NCBI RefSeq assembly: GCF_900156425.1
Contig: NZ_FTNO01000001.1
Location: 620,001-684,000 of the forward strand
Direction: 5' to 3'
Length of the DNA stretch: 64,000 nt
From: Haladaptatus litoreus
GTDB taxonomy: Archaea > Halobacteriota > Halobacteria > Halobacteriales > Haladaptataceae
Shown one piece after another: positions 55,966 through 63,275 of the stretch. Position numbers and translations under genes: made by a program. Numbering within the stretch: position 1 is the stretch's first letter; each line of letters starts with the position of its first letter. The notes below the pieces were generated by a model. It ran no database searches. It was given only the letters and a program-made list of their open reading frames with translations, and was not told where the DNA came from.

Positions 55966-57357
55966 ATGGAAAGTCTCAACCCGGCAACTGAAGAGGTAAT
56001 CGAGACGTTCGACGCGGACGACGAGCGGTCCGTCGAGGAAAAACTGCAACAGGCACACGAAACCTACGAAGAGTGGAAACAACAACCCATCGAGGAACGC
56101 CAGCGACTCATCTCGAAGGCTGGCGAGGTTCTACGCGAGAACAAGCAGAAATACGCCGAGATAATGACGAAGGAGATGGGCAAACCCATCAGCAGTGCGG
56201 TTTCGGAGGTCGAAAAATGTGCGTGGGTCTGTGACTACTACGCCGAACACGCGGGCGAGTTCCTCCAAGACGAACGTATCGGCACGGAACCGGGCGTAGA
56301 AAGCTACATCTCCTACGAACCGCTCGGCCCGGTGCTCGCGGTGATGCCGTGGAACTTCCCGTTCTGGCAAGTGTTCCGGTTCGCCGCGCCGAATCTCACG
56401 GCGGGCAACGTCGGCCTGCTGAAACACGCCTCGAACGTCCCCCAATGTGCCCTCGCAATCCAAGAGGTATTCGAGGAAGCGGGCTACCCGGAGGGTGCGT
56501 TCACCACGCTTCTCGTCGGTTCCGACACCGTCGAAGACGTTATTTCGGACGACCGAATCGCGGCGACGACGCTCACTGGAAGCACGGGAGCAGGGCGGTC
56601 TATCGGCGAAAATGCGGGCAAGAACCTGAAAAACTCCGTCCTCGAACTGGGCGGGAGCGACCCGTTCGTCGTGCTCCCCGACGCGGACATCGAGGACGCC
56701 GCACAGACCGGGGCACAGGCCCGGTGTATCAACAACGGGCAGTCCTGTATCGCGGCGAAGCGATTCGTCGTCCACGACGACGTGTACGACGAGTTCATGG
56801 AGAAGTTCACCGAGGAGATGGAGTCGATGACCATCGGCGACCCGATGGACGAGGACACCGACATCGGCCCGCAGGCCCGTGAGGATTTGATGGAAGGCCT
56901 TCACGAACAGGTCGAAGACAGCATCGAAGCAGGTGCAAGTCTCGAACTCGGCGGCGAACCGCTCGACAGGGAGGGTGCGTACTACCCGCCGACGATTCTG
57001 ACCGACGTGCCGGACGAAAGCCCTGCGGGCGAAGATGAAATGTTCGGCCCGGTCGCGTCGGTATTCAGAGTCTCGGACACCGAGGAGGCAATCGAGCGAG
57101 CCAACAAAATCCGATTCGGACTCGGTGCCAGCATCTGGACGCAGGACAAGACGCAGGCAAAGGAAGTCGCCCGCGAAATCGAGTCCGGAATGGTGTTCGT
57201 CAACGAACTCGTCAAATCCGACCCACGACTGCCCTTCGGCGGCGTCAAGGATTCGGGCTACGGGCGGGAACTCGCCCACCACGGGATTCACGAGTTCGTT
57301 AACGAGAAGACGATGTGGGTGACGGACGTTTCGGACACCGACGAAATGGTGGAGTAA
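55966..57357 (+). CDS. NAD(P)-dependent aldehyde dehydrogenase (succinate-semialdehyde type)
   Basis: 463 residues from ATG (MESLNPATEEVIETFDADDE). Cofactor segment GPVLAVMPWNFPFWQVFRFA, TLTGSTGAGRSIGENAGKNL, catalytic Glu in VLELGGSDPFVVLPDADIED and catalytic Cys in CINNGQSCIAAKRFVVHD. The C-terminal oligomerisation segment is intact (SDPRLPFGGVKDSGYGRELA). Closest in style to the GabD/succinate-semialdehyde group, but the substrate is uncertain. Its stop abuts the stop of the converging nth gene with no space between. Confidence 0.92.
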   Translation: MESLNPATEEVIETFDADDERSVEEKLQQAHETYEEWKQQPIEERQRLISKAGEVLRENKQKYAEIMTKEMGKPISSAVSEVEKCAWVCDYYAEHAGEFLQDERIGTEPGVESYISYEPLGPVLAVMPWNFPFWQVFRFAAPNLTAGNVGLLKHASNVPQCALAIQEVFEEAGYPEGAFTTLLVGSDTVEDVISDDRIAATTLTGSTGAGRSIGENAGKNLKNSVLELGGSDPFVVLPDADIEDAAQTGAQARCINNGQSCIAAKRFVVHDDVYDEFMEKFTEEMESMTIGDPMDEDTDIGPQAREDLMEGLHEQVEDSIEAGASLELGGEPLDREGAYYPPTILTDVPDESPAGEDEMFGPVASVFRVSDTEEAIERANKIRFGLGASIWTQDKTQAKEVAREIESGMVFVNELVKSDPRLPFGGVKDSGYGRELAHHGIHEFVNEKTMWVTDVSDTDEMVE

Positions 57358-58167
57358 TCAGTCTGCGTCTGCCGGGTCAACCACTTCCGCACCCTCCACA
57401 TCTACACCGACCTGTTCGCACAAATCCGCCATCGGACAGGCTTCAGGCCCGTCCAAACACGCAGGCTTGCGGGCGGAGCAATACTCACGTCCGAACTGAA
57501 TACTGGCTGTGTGCCCGAACCCGCACTTTTCCGCGGGAACCTCGCGCTCTAACACTTCCCGCACTTCCTCGTGGTCTGCGTCCGCGGGCGCGATACCGAG
57601 TCGGCGATAGATTCGGTGGACGTGCGTATCGACGGGAAAGACGCCCGCCTGCCCGCCCGAAAACAGCAGGACGCAGTCCGCTGTTTTCGGCCCGACGCCG
57701 TTCATGTCGAGGAGCGCTTGCCGCACTTCGCTCGATTCTTCTTCTGTCACGAATCGGTCGAACGCCTTCGCACTGCCGTAGTTTGCCAGAACCTCCTCAC
57801 CCGCTTCGATGAGCACGTCGGCTTTCTGGTTGTAGAGGCCCGCCGAGCGAATCGTATCTGCGAGTTCGGCGTGTTCTGCGTGGGCGAGGTTTTCCGCGAG
57901 GTCGGCGTCGTCCTCGGCGTATTTTTCCATCAGGTCGTCGTGGGCCGGTTGGCTGGCCACGTCGCTCGTGTTCTGACTCAAGATAGTTCTGACGAGGCAG
58001 GTGAAGGCGTCCTGTCCGCCGTAGGTTTTCTGCCAGTACAGTTCGCCGAGTCGGTCTACGACCTCCTCGGCGCGGGTGTCTGCCTCGCCGGGGTCGAAGG
58101 CGTCGGCGATGCCGCCACCCTCGGCACCCCCGCTGATGTTTTCTATCGGCTCTGGGTCGTCGCTCAT
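57358..58167 (-). CDS. nth: Endonuclease III
   Basis: 269 residues from ATG (MSDDPEPIENISGGAEGGGI); an earlier in-frame ATG is possible. The helix-hairpin-helix MNGVGPKTADCVLLFSGGQA carries the catalytic Lys, and VFPVDTHVHRIYRRLG the catalytic Asp. The [4Fe-4S] loop CSARKPACLDGPEACPMADLC has the C-x6-C-x2-C-x5-C pattern with CGFGH before it (spacing slightly different). Bifunctional glycosylase/AP lyase for oxidised pyrimidines. An acidic N-terminal extension of ~45 residues is a halophilic feature. Confidence 0.93.
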   Translation of the reverse strand: MSDDPEPIENISGGAEGGGIADAFDPGEADTRAEEVVDRLGELYWQKTYGGQDAFTCLVRTILSQNTSDVASQPAHDDLMEKYAEDDADLAENLAHAEHAELADTIRSAGLYNQKADVLIEAGEEVLANYGSAKAFDRFVTEEESSEVRQALLDMNGVGPKTADCVLLFSGGQAGVFPVDTHVHRIYRRLGIAPADADHEEVREVLEREVPAEKCGFGHTASIQFGREYCSARKPACLDGPEACPMADLCEQVGVDVEGAEVVDPADAD

Positions 58168-58474
58168 TGGCAGAGGTTGGGACTGAATTTCCAATTAGGT
58201 TCCGGCGAACACTACCAGACAGTGATTTCGTTGTAGCTTCGTTGAACTTCAAATAGCAGTGCCGGACTGCTAGCTGTTTCCGGCTCCAATCATATTGCCA
58301 CCGCTTGCTCGCGGTTTCACCGCTCACTTTCGAGATTTCTCCGAAACCTCGTATGCCTCGTCCTCCCCAGCCTCCTCGTTCACTGCGCTCACTCGTCCCT
58401 CGCGTGAGTCGTTTCACTCCCGCGCGCCACCGACTAAGCGCAGTCGAGAGCGCATCTATACTGACACAATCTTC
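58168..58474. other. Intergenic region with a dispersed repeat
   Basis: 307 bp without a gene. Its middle (58356-58428) is the second copy of the dispersed GC-rich repeat. No promoter or terminator stands out for either flanking minus-strand gene. Confidence 0.5.
58356..58428 (+). repeat. Dispersed GC-rich repeat, copy 2
   Basis: Shares CCTCGTCCTC-C-CCAGCCTCCTCG and GAGTCGTTTCACTCCCGCGC with the copy at 50504, with ~24 extra bases between the two blocks (CACTGCGCTCACTCGTCCCT). Same orientation in both places. Confidence 0.6.
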
Positions 58475-58891
58475 TTACGAATCGACTGTCACCGTCACTG
58501 TAACATCCGCACCCTCCGCCAACGCCGAAATCAGTTCTCTATCGAAGCCTTCGGCGGCGAACTCGCATCCGAGAACGAAGGTTCGCTCGTCGACGTAGTC
58601 GCTGGTTCGACCGACCATGCTCCGGTCGCTGTCGAGTTCGAGGTCGGGATGACCGTGCCCAGTAACGGTTTCTTCGCGGCCGTCGGCTTCGATGGTCATG
58701 GTAATCGTGGCGTCTTCGTTTCGGCATGCCTCGACAAATTCTGGGTCGAAATCGGCGGGGGCACGGTCAGCCTCGATGGCGAGGATGCAGTCCCCGGCGG
58801 GCGTGAGAAAGTCGTCCGTGGTGATTTCGAAGGTACTCGCGTGTTCTGCGGTCACGTTCTCGTGCCCGCATGCGTGAATCACTTCTTTCAT
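58475..58891 (-). CDS. DUF371-domain protein
   Basis: 138 residues. The whole protein is the archaeal DUF371 family: VIHACGHENVTAEHASTFEI at the start, TPAGDCILAIEADRAPADFD in the middle and VLGCEFAAEGFDRELISALA near the end. The conserved HENV-HxSTFEI and GDCI motifs hint at an active or ligand site, but no activity is established. A small Cys-rich gene 33 bp upstream is probably in the same operon. Confidence 0.92.
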   Translation of the reverse strand: MKEVIHACGHENVTAEHASTFEITTDDFLTPAGDCILAIEADRAPADFDPEFVEACRNEDATITMTIEADGREETVTGHGHPDLELDSDRSMVGRTSDYVDERTFVLGCEFAAEGFDRELISALAEGADVTVTVTVDS

Positions 58892-58924
58892 ACTCCCCGC
58901 TTTCCGGGGGGGACTACTTCAGAC

Positions 58925-59080
58925 TCATCCTTTCGTGACGGTGACTGTCACCGCGCCACAGTCGCATTCGTAGGCGTGGCGGGTTCCTGCGCTCGTCTCC
59001 ATCGTGAGCATCAACTGGTGCTCGGCGAGGTCGCGGTCACATCCAGCCGCTTCGCACGCACATCGCAGGGTTTCAATCAT
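58925..59080 (-). CDS. Small 51-residue cysteine-rich (zinc-binding) protein
   Basis: From ATG: MIETLRCACEAAGCDRDLAE, then a Thr/Met-rich middle, ending in AYECDCGAVTVTVTKG. Two CxC pairs plus one more Cys (C-A-C, C, C-D-C) look like a zinc knuckle. Codon use and acidic composition match the window. A TATA-like element (GATTTAAC) about 28 bp upstream of the ATG fits a leaderless mRNA. Upstream of the DUF371 gene by 33 bp, so likely cotranscribed. Small zinc-finger microproteins are numerous in haloarchaea; function unknown. Confidence 0.7.
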   Translation of the reverse strand: MIETLRCACEAAGCDRDLAEHQLMLTMETSAGTRHAYECDCGAVTVTVTKG

Positions 59081-59255
59081 ACTCCACGGTTGGCGTGCTA
59101 CCTACGTTAAATCGACCCGTGTCCGGAGTGAAAGTGAAAGTGTGGGGAAGAACCCTCTCATCGTCGGGTTTCGGCAATTATTGCGCTGAGTTTTCTCACA
59201 AGATGTCGATAATCACTTGCATATGCTACCTGTTATTTATATACCGCCGTTTCGG

Positions 59256-59306
59256 CGTGTGTCAACCGTTTCCACGGGGTACGGGGCGTGTGCTAAGCGT
59301 TTACAC
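59256..59306 (+). repeat. Pair of operator-like direct repeats
   Basis: CGTGTGTCAACCGTTTCCAC and CGTGTGCTAAGCGTTTACAC match at 16 of 20 positions. Their starts are 31 bp apart, close to three helical turns. Each has a GTG...CAC outer dyad. They sit just upstream of the TATA element, where a regulator would act. Confidence 0.4.
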
Positions 59307-59324
59307 ATATTTTGAGGGCACAAA

Positions 59325-59334
59325 CTTTAAATAG
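59325..59334 (+). promoter_or_regulatory. TATA box of the coiled-coil gene
   Basis: CTTTAAATAG. A start site ~25 bp downstream would fall near 59357, giving a ~137-base 5' UTR, which is exceptional among the mostly leaderless genes here. Confidence 0.5.
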
Positions 59335-59364
59335 CTATACCGAATATCTGGTAGTACCTGAACG

Positions 59365-59474
59365 CTTCCGGCGTCACGGTAGCACCGCGCGTCAACCAAT
59401 GATACGGGAATATTATACTCGACTGGTTGGTTATCACAGAACAGTAGCGATGCTACCGTGCACCGGAGCGGAAG
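59365..59474 (+). ncRNA. Nested inverted-repeat leader (candidate structured RNA)
   Basis: Three stems nest: CTTCCG (59365-59370) with CGGAAG (59469-59474); CACGGTAGCA (59375-59384) with TGCTACCGTG (59451-59460), perfect over 10 bp; and CAACCA (59393-59398) with TGGTTG (59424-59429). The element lies wholly between the TATA box and the ATG at 59495. Candidates are a cis-regulatory 5' UTR or a processed small RNA. No known riboswitch was recognised. Confidence 0.45.
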
Positions 59475-59494
59475 GAACCGAGGTTTAACTAAGA

Positions 59495-60358
59495 ATGGTA
59501 AGCGTAACAGAAGAGGATCTTCAGAACAAGTCGAAAGGTGAACTCATTAAACTCGCAGGACAGCTCCGCGACCGGCGGAACGAGCTGAATCAGCAAGCGA
59601 GCAAACGTGCGTCCAAGCGTGACGACCTCAACGCAAAGACGCGAGAGAAGGTGGACGAAGCGCAGGAACACCGCGAGAAGCGTGACGAACTGAACGAGCA
59701 GGTTCAGGAACACAAGAAACTGCGCAACGAACTCAACGCGGAAGCGAACGAACTGTTCGAGCAGGTTGAAGACCGCAAGTCCGACCTCGAACTGGACGAG
59801 GGCAAAGACTTAGAACAGCTCAAAAAGGAAATCGAAGAGCTCGAGTTCAAACAGCAGACCGAAGTGCTGTCCACCGAGGACGAGCGCGAACTCATCGAGA
59901 AAATCGAGGCCAAACGCGACGAGTACCAGAGCCGCAAGGGAAAGCTCGAACAGAGCGACGACCTTGAGGGACTGGTCGAAGAGGCAGAAGAGGTTCGCGC
60001 AGAAGCGAGCACCCACCACGAGAAGGTGACGGAACTCGCAGACAGCGCCCAGCAGCACCACAACAAGATGATCGAGGCCTACCGAGAGGCCGACGACATC
60101 CGCGACGACGCCGACGAAATGCACGAAAGCTTCGTGGAGGCCCAGGAGGCCGCCGACCAGCACCACGAGGATTTCGTCCGCGTCCAGAAGCGTCTGCGCG
60201 AACTCGACAAGAAAGAAGAAAAGGAGCGCAAGTCCGAGAAGGCCAAGGAGCGAGAAGAAGCCAAGGCCGAGGCCGAGGAAATCTACCAGCAGTTCAAGGA
60301 AGGCGAAACCCTCGACACCGAGGACTTGATGAAGCTCCAGAAGACCGGTCTGCTCTAA
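59495..60358 (+). CDS. Conserved archaeal coiled-coil protein
   Basis: 287 residues, almost entirely charged heptad-like helix (ELIKLAGQLRDRRNELNQQA; KVDEAQEHREKRDELNEQVQ; QLKKEIEELEFKQQTEVLST), ending with EIYQQFKEGETLDTEDLMKL. No enzymatic motif. Homologues are widespread in Euryarchaeota and sometimes carry the misleading name phosphoserine phosphatase. Long coiled coils in archaea may act in chromosome, cytoskeletal or translation-related roles; none is shown. It has an unusual long structured leader. The start ATG gives the family opening MVSVTEEDLQNKSKGEL. Confidence 0.88.
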   Translation: MVSVTEEDLQNKSKGELIKLAGQLRDRRNELNQQASKRASKRDDLNAKTREKVDEAQEHREKRDELNEQVQEHKKLRNELNAEANELFEQVEDRKSDLELDEGKDLEQLKKEIEELEFKQQTEVLSTEDERELIEKIEAKRDEYQSRKGKLEQSDDLEGLVEEAEEVRAEASTHHEKVTELADSAQQHHNKMIEAYREADDIRDDADEMHESFVEAQEAADQHHEDFVRVQKRLRELDKKEEKERKSEKAKEREEAKAEAEEIYQQFKEGETLDTEDLMKLQKTGLL

Positions 60359-60415
60359 GTTCTGCGGATTCTCTCGCGGCGAACGTTTAACGCGGTCGAA
60401 CACGCATTTTCTCGC

Positions 60416-61426
60416 ATGGCAAATAACTCGCAGGGACGACGCCGTCTCGTCGTTCTCGTTGGAATAGTGCTAACAGTCGCGGTTGCGTGGTGGCTGTTTT
60501 ACGCCGTTCCGAACTCGCTCGTTGACCTGTTCGGTGTCCTGCTCGTAATCGTCTCCGCCGTCCTCGGCGCGCGATTCGTCGGACGACTCGCGGCGCACCG
60601 ATTTCCGGACTACGACGTGGCGGAGGTCGCCGTCTCCGGGCCAATCAGTCGGGACGGACGCGGCGGCGTTCCATCGGGAGGCGGAACGCCCGCGGACGCC
60701 ATCGTTGAGCAAATCGAGAAAGCCGACGAGGACTCGAACGCACAGGCACTTTTGCTCCGGTTGAACACGCCGGGCGGCGAAGTCGTTCCGAGCGAGGACA
60801 TCCGTCTCGCAGCGGAACGATTCGACGGGCCGACCGTCGCCTACGCGACCGACGTGTGCGCGAGCGGTGGCTATTGGATTGCCAGCGGATGCGACGAACT
60901 GTTCGCTCGGGATGCCAGCCTCGTCGGGAGCATCGGCGTCATCGGGTCGCGGGTGAACGCCGCGGATTTGGCAGACAGGTTCGGCCTCTCCTACGAGCGA
61001 TTCGCGGCGGGCAAATACAAGGACGCGGGCATCCCCTTGAAGGAAATCGGCGAGGACGAACGCGAATACCTCCAAGGACTCATCGACGGCCTGTACGACG
61101 ATTTCGTCCAGCGGGTCACCGCGGGGAGGGAATTAGACCCCGAAACCGTGCGCGAGACGGAAGCTCGGGTCTATCTCGGCGACGAAGCCCACGACCTCGG
61201 CCTCGTTGACGAACTCGGCACGCGCGAGGACGTGGAAAACCGAATCGCGGAACGGTTGGGTGTCTCGGAGGTTTCAGTTCAGGAGTTCGAACCGCGCCAG
61301 CCACTACGCGAGCGACTGAACGTCGGTGCGCAGGGTATCGCCTACTCGTTCGGCGCTGGCGCGGCGAGCGTCCTCGGTGGCGACGACGGCAAGCGAGTGG
61401 GGGGCTTCGAATTTCGCGTTCGCTAG
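60416..61426 (+). CDS. sppA: Signal peptide peptidase SppA (S49)
   Basis: 336 residues. One or two N-terminal membrane helices (~8-50) anchor it. The S49 domain has the nucleophile Ser in ATDVCASGGYWIASGCDELF near residue 150 and the general-base Lys in ERFAAGKYKDAGIPLKEIG near residue 202. LLLRLNTPGGEVVPSEDIRL is the oxyanion GG strand. It degrades remnant signal peptides in the membrane. Single-domain (short) form as in archaea and Bacillus. A TATA-like CGTTTAACG lies ~30 bp before the ATG. Confidence 0.93.
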   Translation: MANNSQGRRRLVVLVGIVLTVAVAWWLFYAVPNSLVDLFGVLLVIVSAVLGARFVGRLAAHRFPDYDVAEVAVSGPISRDGRGGVPSGGGTPADAIVEQIEKADEDSNAQALLLRLNTPGGEVVPSEDIRLAAERFDGPTVAYATDVCASGGYWIASGCDELFARDASLVGSIGVIGSRVNAADLADRFGLSYERFAAGKYKDAGIPLKEIGEDEREYLQGLIDGLYDDFVQRVTAGRELDPETVRETEARVYLGDEAHDLGLVDELGTREDVENRIAERLGVSEVSVQEFEPRQPLRERLNVGAQGIAYSFGAGAASVLGGDDGKRVGGFEFRVR

Positions 61427-61429
61427 CGG

Positions 61430-61609
61430 ATGGGAAATTTCCGTGTACTTGTCGAGACGACTGGTGTCAGTGAAATGGCGACTACTGTCGATTTCGTTTC
61501 GGTCACGACTGCTGATGCCGACTCCAATCAAACCGCCTCCGCAACCGCAGGGCGGGCAGGCCACGGCCCGCCCGCCCAATCCAAACTTGACCAGCCGATT
61601 TCTGGGTAA
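61430..61609 (+). CDS. Possible 59-residue protein after sppA (doubtful)
   Basis: ATG three bases past the sppA stop opens a 59-codon frame (MGNFRVLVETTGVSEMATTV...). It has plausible composition, but the 3' half is an Ala/Gly/Pro-rich run made by a GC-rich hairpin (61550-61573). No homology recognised. I regard it as unproven; the rest of the 402-bp gap up to 61828 holds no other credible gene apart from the aldo/keto reductase promoter. Confidence 0.2.
   Translation: MGNFRVLVETTGVSEMATTVDFVSVTTADADSNQTASATAGRAGHGPPAQSKLDQPISG
61550..61573 (+). terminator. 8-bp GC hairpin downstream of sppA
   Basis: GGGCGGGC and GCCCGCCC form a perfect 8-bp stem around an 8-base loop, 124 bp after the sppA stop. 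Likely 3'-end structure; no U-run follows. Confidence 0.35.
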
Positions 61610-61797
61610 AAATTCGTCCTTCCGAAATTGACGGCAGGCTTGTCTAAGCACTTGGCGGTTGCGGAAGCGGTTATCTGTTGTCGGCAGTAGCTAGCAACCT
61701 ACCAAAACCTCCATCCTAAATCTGTTTTCCCGAAATGAATCTCGCCAACTCGAACAAACAGCCAAAGCGCCGAGCATTGCAAAAGCGTCAACCCCGC

Positions 61798-61807
61798 CCT
61801 TTTATTG
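61798..61807 (+). promoter_or_regulatory. TATA box of the aldo/keto reductase gene
   Basis: CCTTTTATTG is centred ~26 bp before the ATG at 61829, fitting a leaderless transcript and that start codon. Confidence 0.5.
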
Positions 61808-61828
61808 CACAATCGACTACCACGAAGC

Positions 61829-62917
61829 ATGGCCACCGAATCCGGAACCCACGCCTATCGGAACGAACACGGCGACGAGTTCGGACGAACGTACTTCCGC
61901 CAACTCGGCGATTTCGCGGTGTCGAGCATCGGGGTGGGAACCTACCTCGGCGACCCGACCGACGAGGTGGACGAGGCGTACCACGATGCGATTACGACGG
62001 CGCTGTCGGGCGGTAGTAATGTGATCGACACCGCCATCAACTACCGATGCCAGCGAAGCGAGCGCGTGGTCGGGCAGGCCCTCGCCGATAGCGACGTTGA
62101 CCGCGAATCGGTGTTCGTGGCGACGAAGGGCGGATTCGTTCCGTTCGACGGCGAGCGACCGGACAATCCGGGGAAGTTTGTCAAAGAGGAGTACGTCGAT
62201 TCCGGACTCATCGACCGCGACGACCTCGTTCGCGGGAGTCACTGCATCGCTCCCGACTACATCGACGACCAACTGAATCGGTCGCTGGACAACCTCGGAG
62301 TGGACACTATCGACTGCTACTACGTCCACAATCCGGAGACGCAACTGCTCGAAAAATCCGAGGAGGAACTGTACGACCAACTCGAAGCCACGTTCACTCG
62401 TCTCGAAGAGCGCGCCGCGGAGGGGGATATTCGCCATTACGGCATTGCGACGTGGACTGGTTTGCGAGTTCCGCGGGGACACGACGACTATCTTTCACTC
62501 CGTGAAATCGTCTCACGGGCGAGGAACGCGGCGAAAACAGCAGAAAACACGACGACCCATTTTCGGGTCGTCCAACTCCCCTTCAACGTCGTCATGGCCG
62601 ACGCGTTCACCGTCGAATCCCAAGACGGGCCGGAGGGCGACCAGAGCGCGCTCTGGTTCGCCCACGAAGCAGGACTGAACGTGATGACCAGCGCGAGCAT
62701 CGCACAAGGTGACCTCGCTGAAGAACTTCCGGACGACGTAGCGGAACGTCTGAACGGCGACACGACCGCCCAACGGGCAATCAATTTCGCCCGAAGTGCG
62801 CCCGGCGTGACCTGTTCGCTCGTCGGTGCGAGCGACGTGACGCACGTCGAGGAGAATCTGGATGCCGGTCGTTTCGACCCGATGGGTGCGAACGCCTTCG
62901 ACTCCGTCTTCGAGTAG
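61829..62917 (+). CDS. Aldo/keto reductase
   Basis: 362 residues from ATG (MATESGTHAYRNEHGDEFGR). TIM-barrel oxidoreductase: VIDTAINYRCQRSERVVGQA gives the catalytic Asp and Tyr, VFVATKGGF the Lys, and DTIDCYYVHNPETQLLEKSE the His. The C-terminal NADPH-binding loop is GVTCSLVGASDVTHVEENLD. An inserted segment (~100-140, FVKEEYVDSGLIDRDDLVRG) is typical of the larger L-fuco/aryl-alcohol group. Substrate unknown. The start is supported by a TATA box at leaderless spacing. Confidence 0.93.
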   Translation: MATESGTHAYRNEHGDEFGRTYFRQLGDFAVSSIGVGTYLGDPTDEVDEAYHDAITTALSGGSNVIDTAINYRCQRSERVVGQALADSDVDRESVFVATKGGFVPFDGERPDNPGKFVKEEYVDSGLIDRDDLVRGSHCIAPDYIDDQLNRSLDNLGVDTIDCYYVHNPETQLLEKSEEELYDQLEATFTRLEERAAEGDIRHYGIATWTGLRVPRGHDDYLSLREIVSRARNAAKTAENTTTHFRVVQLPFNVVMADAFTVESQDGPEGDQSALWFAHEAGLNVMTSASIAQGDLAEELPDDVAERLNGDTTAQRAINFARSAPGVTCSLVGASDVTHVEENLDAGRFDPMGANAFDSVFE

Positions 62918-62954
62918 CGCTGGCGCTCAGTGGCGAATAAATGAGAAGTAAATA

Positions 62955-63137
62955 TTATATCACTTTCCACTGATTTTCACACTCTGGACACGACCGAACC
63001 GAGAAAATCTCGTTTGGGTCGTTTTTTGTTGTGAGTGATTCATGGCACACAGAGCACGACAACCGCCCGTATGTGTCCTTCTCGACGTTCCCCTTTCGTA
63101 GACCACTTCGGACTGATTGCATCAATCTTCCATACAT
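62955..63137 (-). CDS. HVO_0649-type zinc finger protein
   Basis: 60 residues from ATG (MYGRLMQSVRSGLRKGNVEK). C-terminal zinc ribbon RLSCSVCHESLTTKNDPNEI...RSCPECENQWKVI with two CxxC pairs. The KND motif and CPEC near the end recall the haloarchaeal HVO_0649 zinc-finger family. Such microproteins affect metabolism or swarming in Haloferax, with unknown mechanism. Converges on the aldo/keto reductase gene. Its upstream 138 bp are very A/T-rich. Confidence 0.75.
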   Translation of the reverse strand: MYGRLMQSVRSGLRKGNVEKDTYGRLSCSVCHESLTTKNDPNEIFSVRSCPECENQWKVI

Positions 63138-63275
63138 TGTTGTGTGGTAAATAGTCATCGACAAATCGGAACACGTAGTAATTATATACAATAAATTTGT
63201 TCAATCAATAATTCTATTATGGTTTGAACATAGCTAACAAGAAGATTTTTCAATATTTGTATAGTAATTGATCAT

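Larger units (their letters stand above)
59081..59494. other. 414-bp gap with promoters, tandem operator-like repeats and a structured leader
   Basis: No gene. It holds the leaderless promoter of the 51-residue gene (left end), two 16/20-identical repeats (59256-59275 and 59287-59306) spaced 31 bp, a TATA at 59325-59334 and a ~110-bp nested inverted-repeat leader before the coiled-coil gene. Confidence 0.6.

Noticed and set aside
59495..60358. Phosphoserine phosphatase annotation
   Set aside because: No HAD motifs (DxDxT and so on) are present; the protein is coiled coil throughout.
61304..61651. 115-codon minus-strand frame overlapping the sppA end
   Set aside because: It overlaps the confirmed sppA 3' end and a GC hairpin. 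The CPPCGCGGG stretch comes from the hairpin and not from a zinc domain.
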